DNA of 64,000 bases, from NCBI RefSeq assembly GCF_013386165.1, contig NZ_JACAOS010000012.1, positions 236,067 to 300,066 of the forward strand, in the 5' to 3' direction. The notes beneath the pieces were generated by a model. That model was given only the letters and a program-made list of their open reading frames with translations, did no database searches and was not told where the DNA came from. Position numbers and translations under genes: made by a program. The DNA comes from Pseudomonas gingeri (GTDB lineage: Bacteria > Pseudomonadota > Gammaproteobacteria > Pseudomonadales > Pseudomonadaceae). Shown here one piece after another: positions 15,429 through 22,501 of this stretch; position 1 is the stretch's first letter, and each line of letters begins with the position of its first letter.

Positions 15429-16394
15429 TCAGGTCTGCGGCAGGATCGGCGCGTTCGGTGCAAGAAAGGGCTTCAGGTCGTGCCACGGAATGATGACCTC
15501 GGTCGTCCCATACGCGTAGGCCAGCACGGCATATGGATTAATAGTAATCAATAGACCGTCTTGAGTAAGCGTCCAGCTACGGACATCAATTGCTGCGCGC
15601 TCGACCCACTTGCGTTCTATTGGCGTGCCTTCAGCTTTCTGTTCGATGGCCTCGTAGCTTCGGTTGGTCAAAAAGTCCTTCCAAGCGGTGTCGATGTTGA
15701 ACAGATCCGAAGTTTCAAGAGGATGGAGGTTCGGTTCAATAATGTACGTGATGCCGGTACTTCCGCCATGGCCATGCGCCGTGCCGTGGCAGTATTCCCA
15801 GCTTGTTGTCTTGACGCTGATCACCTTCGTCGAAGCGCTGGTCACTTCAGCACCGAAGTATTCGTCGCCATGCCTGGAGTCGCAACCCGACTCAACCGCG
15901 CGCTTTGCCTGTTCTGCCATTGCCGAATTCCATAACGCAATCGTCGGTGACAGCGGTGCATCGATTCGTGGCGCGCCGGTATGGATTTCGTAGGTTTGAT
16001 CGGTTTCGTCGTGAGTGTCCGCAGAAAAGTAGTCGCTACGGCTGAACAGGTAGGGCCCGATCGTAACCGCCGCGGTAGAAAGTTCCTTGAGACGATCCGT
16101 ATAGCGCCTGGTCAGGCAGAATCCGACGCTAGCGGTGTCCTGAGGTGTAAAGCAGAGATCGCGTACGAAGTGCAACCATTGTCGTTGCCCGTCTCGCAGG
16201 ATGGTCTGCCCGTCCACTGACAAACGTTGCATCGCGGCGTTATACGAGGTTGCAATTGAGCTATCCAGCGTTGATAGCGCCGGGTCGGCGCAAACTGCTT
16301 TTTCTAACGGTGAATGGGCTTTGTCGCAATCGAAACTCGCGGCGGACGCAATCGTTGGTATCAGGTACATCATGACCAGCGCACGCTTAATCAT
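15429..16394 (-). CDS. exported LprI-type (DUF1311) protein with DUF3298-like C-terminus
   Basis: This 321-residue protein begins with a signal peptide (MIKRALVMMYLIPTIASAA), followed by the LprI/DUF1311 module FDCDKAHSPLEKAVCADPAL, then LDSSIATSYNAAMQRL and RQWLHFVRDLC, with the paired cysteines of the family. The C-terminal half (GHGHGGSTGITYIIE, later NPYAVLAYAYGTTEVIIPW-DLKPFL) matches the DUF3298/RsiV-type domain. Proteins with this combination sit in the periplasm or inner membrane and some bind lysozyme. It is the second LprI-type gene in the window and borders the ICE remnant. The physiological partner is not known. Confidence 0.82.
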   Translation of the reverse strand: MIKRALVMMYLIPTIASAASFDCDKAHSPLEKAVCADPALSTLDSSIATSYNAAMQRLSVDGQTILRDGQRQWLHFVRDLCFTPQDTASVGFCLTRRYTDRLKELSTAAVTIGPYLFSRSDYFSADTHDETDQTYEIHTGAPRIDAPLSPTIALWNSAMAEQAKRAVESGCDSRHGDEYFGAEVTSASTKVISVKTTSWEYCHGTAHGHGGSTGITYIIEPNLHPLETSDLFNIDTAWKDFLTNRSYEAIEQKAEGTPIERKWVERAAIDVRSWTLTQDGLLITINPYAVLAYAYGTTEVIIPWHDLKPFLAPNAPILPQT

Positions 16395-16651
16395 TCAACG
16401 GTCCTTGTCTTCTGTTTGGGAGAAACTGAGTGCAGCGCCTGTGCTCATCATGCCATTTTAAAAGGCTTGAGAGACTGCTCACGAGACTTTTTGGCATCGC
16501 ATCGTCGATGCTGCATCAAGTGCTCAATTCTCTTCCAGAGATATGACTAGGCGAGTCATCACAGAGTTTTTCGTGGTCATTGAGGGCGCAATCGATCTTG
16601 CCACCGGCATTCTATCCGCGCAGGGCGCCCTGATAGGGTGAAAATTGCTAA
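16395..16651. other. intergenic region, no gene seen
   Basis: These 257 bases contain the upstream region of the LprI-type gene at 15429-16394. I see no conserved frame or strong repeat. Confidence 0.6.
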
Positions 16652-16917
16652 GAGCACCCGGTTTCCGTGTTTATGGCTGGGTCGCCAGGAGCAGGAAAAA
16701 CTGAGGTGTCCAGGGGGAGAAAAAGGACGGAAGGAACATTCTTTGCTCGGAGTTTTTCAGGCAGTCCTATGCTGCAAAGGCCTCGGTCTGCACACTCAGG
16801 CGCCCATTTGAGCACGCGCTCCAAGTAGATATCATCAAGGACAACGATGGGACAAACGGTGGCATTGGCATCGACCTTTCAGCCGACGAAGTTGACGGGT
16901 TCGCCGAGCAGCCCTAG
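16652..16917 (+). pseudogene. zeta-toxin family remnant (Walker A and C-terminus only)
   Basis: Translation around 16652-16700 gives EHPVSVFMAGSPGAGKTEVS, the P-loop of zeta-type kinases that phosphorylate UDP-sugar precursors. The frame then breaks at a purine-rich junction. The end of the gene reappears as VDIIKDNDGTNGGIGIDLSA and DEVDGFAEQP before a TAG at 16915. Most of the protein between these parts is deleted, so it cannot work. The remnant sits at the right edge of the mobile region and suggests that a zeta-toxin module was once carried there. Confidence 0.75.
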
Positions 16918-16957
16918 CCTCACAAAGAGTTGGAAGCGTTTTGAACGGAGCATCTCA

Positions 16958-17155
16958 ATGAGTGACGAAAAAGTAATATTAGAGGTTTCGACGAAGACGC
17001 ATGGCTCTTCGGCGATGTCTGATTTTTTCCGTTATGGGTCTGTGGAGGAAAAACGAGCGGTCTACTCTGCTGCTGCCTCTATTGCAATTTGCGAACAGAG
17101 GGACGTTATTCGCTCAGTCAAATCCGACGATGTGATTGTCGCAAAATGTAAATAA
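16958..17155 (+). CDS. hypothetical protein (65 residues)
   Basis: A 65-residue ORF follows the zeta-toxin remnant by 40 bases, with GGAG eight bases before the ATG. The sequence (MSDEKVILEVSTKTHGSSAM, then DFFRYGSVEEKRAVYSAAASIAI) is soluble and shows no known motif. Its position suggests that it was the small partner gene downstream of the zeta-toxin gene and has outlived it. I do not recognise the family. Confidence 0.5.
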   Translation: MSDEKVILEVSTKTHGSSAMSDFFRYGSVEEKRAVYSAAASIAICEQRDVIRSVKSDDVIVAKCK

Positions 17156-17253
17156 TTGCCTCGTTATTGATCTCTAAGCCTAGCGCTGGTTTTTTGTATC
17201 TGGCGCCCAGTTAATTCCGAAACGTGACCCAAGGAAACCTTTAGGCCATTCCC

Positions 17254-17805
17254 ATGAACAGCTTCCTGGCGCAGGCACAAAACAACCAGTGGTCGAACCG
17301 GCGATTGCTTTGTGCATGCTTCGCGTTAAGCCACGAAGAATACGTGGCTACACGAACGAGCTTCTTTCCCTCTATCGAACGAACGCTGTTGCATATATTG
17401 GACGTGGATCAGTTCTACCTCGCCGCACTGGAGCTTGATCTGGAAGGGCAACGCAAAGAACTCCCTTTAGACTTGTCGCTTCAGCAGATAGCGCGGCTTC
17501 AATCGGCTATAGACGGCCGACTGATCGCTTATTGCGAGCGGTTGGATGAGAGCTCATTGGGTTGCCAAGCAGGGGTTGTGCGGGCGGAGGGAATAGTACT
17601 GGAGCGGGTTGACCGCCTGCTGCTGCACCTATTCCAGCATCAGATCCATCACCGGGGACAAGTTCACGCGATGCTGTCCGGCACCCGTGTTGCACCTCCA
17701 CAGCTTGACGAGTTTTACCTGGATGGAGATCTGCCACTACGAGCTTTGGACGAGGATCGGCTTACCTTCCCTCCGACGAACGCTCCATCACGCCCAGCCC
17801 CCTGA
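17254..17805 (+). CDS. DinB-family protein
   Basis: This 183-residue four-helix-bundle protein has the metal-binding histidine pattern of DinB/YfiT: a histidine in ERTLLHILDVDQFYL (helix 2) and the pair in LFQHQIHHRGQVHAML (helix 3). Family members bind Zn or Ni and include bacillithiol- or mycothiol-dependent transferases; most Pseudomonas members are uncharacterised. The N-terminus (AQNNQWSNRRLL) is the usual start of the domain. It stands alone between the zeta remnant and a convergent gene fragment. It is unrelated to DNA polymerase IV despite the shared name. Confidence 0.85.
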   Translation: MNSFLAQAQNNQWSNRRLLCACFALSHEEYVATRTSFFPSIERTLLHILDVDQFYLAALELDLEGQRKELPLDLSLQQIARLQSAIDGRLIAYCERLDESSLGCQAGVVRAEGIVLERVDRLLLHLFQHQIHHRGQVHAMLSGTRVAPPQLDEFYLDGDLPLRALDEDRLTFPPTNAPSRPAP

Positions 17806-17816
17806 AGTACCCATAT

Positions 17817-17955
17817 CTAGGCGGGCGGGTGGTGCTCGGCAGCGTGCATTGCCAGGTAGGCTTTGAGGTTTTCGTCACCTAACCCCAAGGTGTATAAGAT
17901 TTCAGCCGTGAAACTGACCGGAGCGATACCTGGCGCCGTAATGTCAGAGATCTCC
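17817..17955 (-). pseudogene. C-terminal gene fragment of unknown family
   Basis: Directly after the SDR stop, the minus strand reads EISDITAPGIAPVSFTAEIL, then YTLGLGDENLKAYLAMHAAEHHPPA and a stop. The composition and codon use look like real protein, but there is no start codon context. It is probably the tail of a gene whose body has been deleted. I cannot name the family. Confidence 0.45.
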
Positions 17956-17960
17956 GGTGT

Positions 17961-18704
17961 TCAGATGTTGTAGCCGCCCGCGACTTCAATGGTTTGAGCG
18001 TTGATCCACGCACCTTCCTCGGACATGAGCATGGCGATGACGCGCGCCACATCTTCGGGTTCGCCCACTCGGCCCAGCGCGGTTTGCGCGGCCAGCATTG
18101 CCTCGAATTCGTCATTCAGTCCGCCGCCCAACTCGGTGCGAATCGCGCCGGGTGATACGGCATTGGCGCGAATACGGCGCTCGCCAAACTCCTTCGCCAT
18201 GTAACGGGTGAGCACTTCCAGTCCGCCTTTGAATGCGGCGTAAGGGGCTACGCCTGCAGTGGCCGCACGGGTCGTCGCACTGGTGATGTTGACGATACTG
18301 GCGTTGTCCTCCAGCAGTGGTAGAAGAGCCTGGGTCAGGAAAAAAGGACCTTTGAGGTGAACATTGCACAGCCCGTCGAACTGCGCTTCGCTGACCGACT
18401 GCAAGGGGTTGAACAAGCCATAACCTGCATTATTGACCAGCCCGCTAAGGCTGTTGACGCCCCAGACTTCTTGTAAGGCCAAAACGACCATCTCACGAAA
18501 AGCCACGAAACTGCCCACATCCGCGACGTCGAGCCTGAGCGCAACAGCCTTGCCACCGGCTTGTTCGATTCGTCCGACCACCTGAGCCGCCGCTTCGGGA
18601 TGCTTGTTGTAGGTGAGAATGACACCCGTGCCGCGCAGGGCGATGTGTTCAGCTGTGCTGGCACCGATTCCACGGCTGCCTCCGGTAATGACGATGACGC
18701 CCAT
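17961..18704 (-). CDS. SDR-family oxidoreductase
   Basis: This 247-residue classical short-chain dehydrogenase has the cofactor motif TGGSRGIG at residues 7-14, the NNAG motif in the middle, a serine in NITSATTR and the catalytic YAAFK. The end, AEV-GGYNI, is typical. The ATG at 18704 follows AGAGGAA and is preferred over an in-frame start at 18767, which would put 21 extra residues before the Rossmann strand. It probably uses NADP(H) on a carbonyl or alcohol that cannot be identified here. It is divergent from an AraC-type regulator with a 138-base spacer, the classic layout for a regulator and its target. Confidence 0.9.
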   Translation of the reverse strand: MGVIVITGGSRGIGASTAEHIALRGTGVILTYNKHPEAAAQVVGRIEQAGGKAVALRLDVADVGSFVAFREMVVLALQEVWGVNSLSGLVNNAGYGLFNPLQSVSEAQFDGLCNVHLKGPFFLTQALLPLLEDNASIVNITSATTRAATAGVAPYAAFKGGLEVLTRYMAKEFGERRIRANAVSPGAIRTELGGGLNDEFEAMLAAQTALGRVGEPEDVARVIAMLMSEEGAWINAQTIEVAGGYNI

Positions 18705-18842
18705 GGCGTATTCCTCTGTCAGTGAAATGAGTGACCACAGTACCCAGGGGCCTCTCTCACGACGCAACCGTTCCTACTCGATACTTGCCTGTTTCTGCTT
18801 TTTGCTTGCACGGCGAACCTTGCTGCGTTCAGCATCTGCTCT

Positions 18843-19736
18843 ATGAACAATCAACTGAATGAACTCCGGTCATTGGCCGCCAGGGCTGAGAATCGTCGGA
18901 CCGAGACGGGCATCCCGCGCGTGGCCATGGTGCAGGGCAAGATTCCCGAGCACATGCTGGCCGCCGTGTATGACCCGATGATCAACCTGATCCTGCAAGG
19001 CAGCAAAACGATGACCATCGGCGACCGTACGCTGCGGTACGACCCGGCCACGTATTTCGTCATGTCCATCGAGTTGCCAGCGGTAGGCACAGTACACCCG
19101 GCTGAATCAGGGGAACCCTACCTGGCCGTCAGCCTGACCCTCGACCCCACGGTGCTGTCGACATTGCTGGCTGATCTTCCCAAACCGCCCGGGCGATACG
19201 ACAACGCCCCCGGTTTTTCAGTGGCCGCCGTCACGCCAGAGCTGATGGACGCCTGGGTGCGAATGCTGCGCTTGATGGACAACCCCGAAGCCATTGCCGC
19301 TTTGGCTCCTGCCTATGAGCGCGAGATTCTGTTTCGTGTACTGCAAGGGCCCCATGGCTGGATGCTCCGCGAAATCGCAGCGCCCGACACCGCCATGGCG
19401 CGAGTGAATCTGGCTATTCAGTGTATTCGTCGGGATTTTACCGAGTCCCTCTCCGTGGAAAGCCTTGCGCAGAAAGCGGCGATGAGCGTTTCCGCCTTCC
19501 ACCGGCACTTCAAGGCCGTCACCACGCTGAGTCCATTGCAGTATCAGAAGCGGATACGCCTACTCCAGGCCAGAACGTTGATGGTGGCCAGCGCCAAAAG
19601 CGTCACGGCCGCTGCCTTTGAAGTGGGCTATGAAAGCGCCACCCAATTCACCAGAGACTACGCTCGGGTATTTGGTCTGCCGCCCCGCAGAGATACGGCG
19701 AGAATCCTGGGGGAAACCGGAATTGGCCGTCGCTAG
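18843..19736 (+). CDS. AraC-family transcriptional regulator
   Basis: This 297-residue regulator has an N-terminal AraC_N-type cupin domain (MVQGKIPEHMLAAVYDPMIN through about residue 180) and a C-terminal pair of helix-turn-helix motifs (SVESLAQKAAMSVSAFHRHF and VTAAAFEVGYESATQFTRDYARVFG). This architecture is frequent next to SDR or alcohol dehydrogenase genes. It probably activates the divergent SDR gene from the shared 138-base spacer. The inducer is unknown. Confidence 0.92.
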   Translation: MNNQLNELRSLAARAENRRTETGIPRVAMVQGKIPEHMLAAVYDPMINLILQGSKTMTIGDRTLRYDPATYFVMSIELPAVGTVHPAESGEPYLAVSLTLDPTVLSTLLADLPKPPGRYDNAPGFSVAAVTPELMDAWVRMLRLMDNPEAIAALAPAYEREILFRVLQGPHGWMLREIAAPDTAMARVNLAIQCIRRDFTESLSVESLAQKAAMSVSAFHRHFKAVTTLSPLQYQKRIRLLQARTLMVASAKSVTAAAFEVGYESATQFTRDYARVFGLPPRRDTARILGETGIGRR

Positions 19737-19824
19737 TGGGTGACAGCCATGATCGACGGTGCGTTCCGTCCCTGAGTACCTCCAAGCGCTAAATGCAGCA
19801 TGCAGAAAGACTCACGAAACACGT

Positions 19825-20250
19825 TTACTCCATTAAATTCATCGCTCGAAGTGCTTCCTCAGCAGCCTCGTGATCTTGTACCGAAGAACCGCCGGAAATC
19901 CCTATGCCTCCTGCTATCTGGCCATCGATGATGATCGGCACACCGCCACCTACCGGCGTCAGCCGTGGATGGTGAGCCAGCGGAGCTACGGTGGGTTCAG
20001 CCATGTATTGATTCCATTGGGAGGTGGACATGCCGAATGACGCTGCCGTCCACGCCTTGTCGGTTGCTACCGCGACGGTCAAAAAGGGGACGTTGTCTGC
20101 GCGCTCCAATACCTGCAAGTGGCCGCCAGAATCGGTAATCGCGATGGTCGCCGCGAAGCCGCGAGCGGCGCAGGCTTGGCGCGCTTTGGCGAGAAGCTCG
20201 TGAACGGCATCGAGGCTGAGCTGGGTGGTGGTGATGGTTTGAACGGTCAT
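19825..20250 (-). CDS. GlcG/HbpS-family heme-binding-like protein
   Basis: This 141-residue protein is a single GlcG/HbpS domain. Conserved pieces are ACAARGFAATIAITDSGG, then LERADNVPF, VATDKAWTAASFGMST, GGGVPIIIDGQIAGGIGISG and a C-terminal helix DHEAAEEAL. No signal peptide is seen, so it should be cytosolic. Members bind heme or act with oxidoreductases. It is 36 bases upstream of, and on the same strand as, the alcohol dehydrogenase-like gene's stop, so the two are probably cotranscribed (dehydrogenase first). Function in this operon is an inference. Confidence 0.85.
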   Translation of the reverse strand: MTVQTITTTQLSLDAVHELLAKARQACAARGFAATIAITDSGGHLQVLERADNVPFLTVAVATDKAWTAASFGMSTSQWNQYMAEPTVAPLAHHPRLTPVGGGVPIIIDGQIAGGIGISGGSSVQDHEAAEEALRAMNLME

Positions 20251-20286
20251 GAAAACCCCGAATCTGAATAGGTATTGAGGGAAAGG

Positions 20287-21297
20287 TCAGCGAACCAGGA
20301 CGACTTTGCCGATCATGTCGCCGGCTTCTACAAGCGCGTGGGCCTTGAGCAGGGCAGCGGCATCAGTGCCTTCGATCGTCACGGTTGGCGTCGGCACCAG
20401 ATCGCCTCGATCAATCAGCTGTGCGACGCGACGGAGCAAGGCATGCTGTCGAGCGATGGTCCGTGTGGTGAAGATCGAACGGGTGTACATCAGCTCCCAA
20501 TGAATGGAGATGGATTTCGACTTGAAAGGACCAATGTCCAGATTTTGCGGATCGTCGATCAGCGCAAACTGACCTTCGGGCCGCATGACCGCAGCGATTT
20601 GCGTCACATAGCCGGCGCTTCCATTGAGCCCGGCAACATAATCCACCTCCGTAATCCCCAGCGCCGCGAGCTGTGGCGCCCAGGGTTGATGGTGGTCAAT
20701 GACGTGATGAGCGCCATGGTCGAGCACCCATTCGCGTGTCTGTGCCCTTGAAGCCGTACCGATCACTGTAATGCCGGTCAAGCGGCGGGCGAGCTGGGTC
20801 AGAATGGAGCCCACGCCACCGGCTGCACCCACTACCAACAACACCCTGGCCTCGGTGGGGTCGGCATCGTGGATCCGCAGGCGATCGAAGAGTAATTCCC
20901 AGGCGGTAATGGTCGTTAGGGGTAATGCCGCTGCGTCGGCGAAGTCCAAGGACTCAGGCATTGGGCCGACGATTCTCTCATCCACGGCCTGTAGCTCGGC
21001 GTTACAGCCTGGTCGTGTGATATCGCCCGCGTACCAGACTCGATCGCCGGGTTTGAATAACGAGACACGCGCTCCAATCTCGCGAACGATGCCCGCCGCA
21101 TCCCAGCCCAGAATGCGTGGGGCCCCGTTGGGAATATCGCCCTTCGCGCGGATCTTGGTATCTACCGGGTTGACTGAAATAGCCCTGATCTCGACCAGCA
21201 GGTCGTGCTCGCCAAGGGTCGGTGTTGGCCGTTCGAGATCCTCAAGGGCCTGAGGATGGTCAACGGGGTGATTGTGATAAAAACCAACGGCTTTCAC
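20287..21297 (-). CDS. zinc-type alcohol dehydrogenase-like protein (MDR superfamily)
   Basis: Starting at the GTG at 21297 (GGAGAA upstream) gives 336 residues beginning VKAVGFYHNH. The fold is the MDR quinone-oxidoreductase branch: SVNPVDTKIRAKGDIP, PRILGWDAAGIV, PGDRVWYAGDITRPGCNAEL and the NADPH motif VVGAAGGVGSILTQLARRL. The catalytic zinc ligands are not evident, as in the ZDR subgroup that reduces activated double bonds. The frame extends to 21402 but those residues lie outside the fold. The gene is divergent from a LysR regulator 137 bases away, its probable controller, and is followed by the GlcG-like gene. Confidence 0.88.
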   Translation of the reverse strand: MKAVGFYHNHPVDHPQALEDLERPTPTLGEHDLLVEIRAISVNPVDTKIRAKGDIPNGAPRILGWDAAGIVREIGARVSLFKPGDRVWYAGDITRPGCNAELQAVDERIVGPMPESLDFADAAALPLTTITAWELLFDRLRIHDADPTEARVLLVVGAAGGVGSILTQLARRLTGITVIGTASRAQTREWVLDHGAHHVIDHHQPWAPQLAALGITEVDYVAGLNGSAGYVTQIAAVMRPEGQFALIDDPQNLDIGPFKSKSISIHWELMYTRSIFTTRTIARQHALLRRVAQLIDRGDLVPTPTVTIEGTDAAALLKAHALVEAGDMIGKVVLVR

Positions 21298-21434
21298 AGG
21301 CAAATTCTCCAAGCAAGGACAAAGCACGCCGCCGCAATGGAGGTCATTGCGCGCTGGGCGTGAGGCATTGTGTCTTTCCTGTATTTGTGGAGAAATAGGC
21401 AAATTCCGGTAACACTTTCCGTGGTTTCAAGAAA

Positions 21435-22352
21435 ATGATCAGATTGGACGATATTGAAATTTTCGTTTGCTCAGTGGAGTCAGTCAGCTTCTCTGAGGCC
21501 GCCCGGCAGATGAACATCTCGCCGGGCCTGGCTAGCGTGGCCATACAGCGATTGGAAAAGACGTTGAAAACGCGCTTGTTCACGCGCTCCACGCGTAGCC
21601 TTCAACTCTCTGAAGATGGAGAGCGTTATTTGCCCCATGCGCGGGCCTTGTTGGAGGCGCAACGCCAAGGCCGCGCCGCATTGGCACATGAGCAGTGCGA
21701 GTTATCGGGGCCGCTCAGGCTCTCGGTGCCTTCCGATTTTGGTCGCAATCTGCTGCTGGACTGGCTGGACGAATTTCAGCAGCAACATCCCAAACTTTCG
21801 CTGCATCTGAGGATGAGCGACCGCGCCGCCGACTTGTTGCGCCAGCCGTTGGACGCTGCGTTGCGCTATGGCGCGTTGGCGGACTCATCATTGGTCGCCT
21901 TACCGCTGATCGAGAATAACCGGCGCGCGTTGTGCGCCTCGCCGAGTTACCTGGAGCGCGTTGGCGCGCCGCAGGGCATTGATGACCTGCGTCGGCACAA
22001 TTGCCTGCGTTTTGTGTGGAGCGAACAGATCCATGAGCGATGGCGCTTCATGCTGCCCGAAGGCGAGCGATCCGTATCTGTCTCCGGTGACCGCATCAGT
22101 GATGATGCCGACGCCGTTCGTCGTTGGGCCGTTGCCGGGCGAGGACTGATCTATAAATCGCGGCTGGATCTGATCCCCGACCTGCTTGCCGGGCGCCTGG
22201 TTGAAGTCCTTCCCAGTCGTTATTGCGAACCGTCACCCTTGCATCTTGTGTGTGCACATCGTTCCCGGCTGACGCCGGTGATTACGCAGTTGCGTAGCTT
22301 TTTGCAGGCGCGTTGTGAAGGGCTTGCGGCAAGCTGTGTGCCCCCTGGATAG
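21435..22352 (+). CDS. LysR-family transcriptional regulator
   Basis: This 305-residue LysR protein has an N-terminal winged HTH (SVSFSEAARQMNISPGLASV, then AIQRLEKTLKTRLFTRSTR) and a co-inducer domain of the CrgA/DsdC-like group (LSGPLRLSVPSDFGRNLLLD). It is divergent from the MDR dehydrogenase gene, and regulator and target probably share the 137-base spacer. The gene ends 12 bases before a long terminator-like hairpin. The ligand is unknown; these LysR proteins often respond to quinones or aldehydes. Confidence 0.92.
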   Translation: MIRLDDIEIFVCSVESVSFSEAARQMNISPGLASVAIQRLEKTLKTRLFTRSTRSLQLSEDGERYLPHARALLEAQRQGRAALAHEQCELSGPLRLSVPSDFGRNLLLDWLDEFQQQHPKLSLHLRMSDRAADLLRQPLDAALRYGALADSSLVALPLIENNRRALCASPSYLERVGAPQGIDDLRRHNCLRFVWSEQIHERWRFMLPEGERSVSVSGDRISDDADAVRRWAVAGRGLIYKSRLDLIPDLLAGRLVEVLPSRYCEPSPLHLVCAHRSRLTPVITQLRSFLQARCEGLAASCVPPG

Positions 22353-22363
22353 GTGGCATGCAG

Positions 22364-22406
22364 GGAAGGGGACGCATTTATTTTAGAGGAAATAAATATG
22401 CCCCCT
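22364..22406 (+). terminator. terminator-like hairpin, 'GGGGACGCATTTATTTT' type
   Basis: AGGGGACGCATTTATTT pairs with AAATAAATATGCCCCCT (14 of 17) and is followed by TTTTT. It follows the LysR stop and isolates the kinase cluster. Hairpins with this core sequence are scattered through Pseudomonas genomes. The stretch 22407-22501 has no gene. Confidence 0.7.
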
Positions 22407-22501
22407 TTTTGCTTGTGTCTTCACCACAGGCTCACCGACATCCCACCTCTTTGAGATCCGTCTTATTCACCTACCGCCTCGCCACGCTTAACCTCTCGGC
22501 G

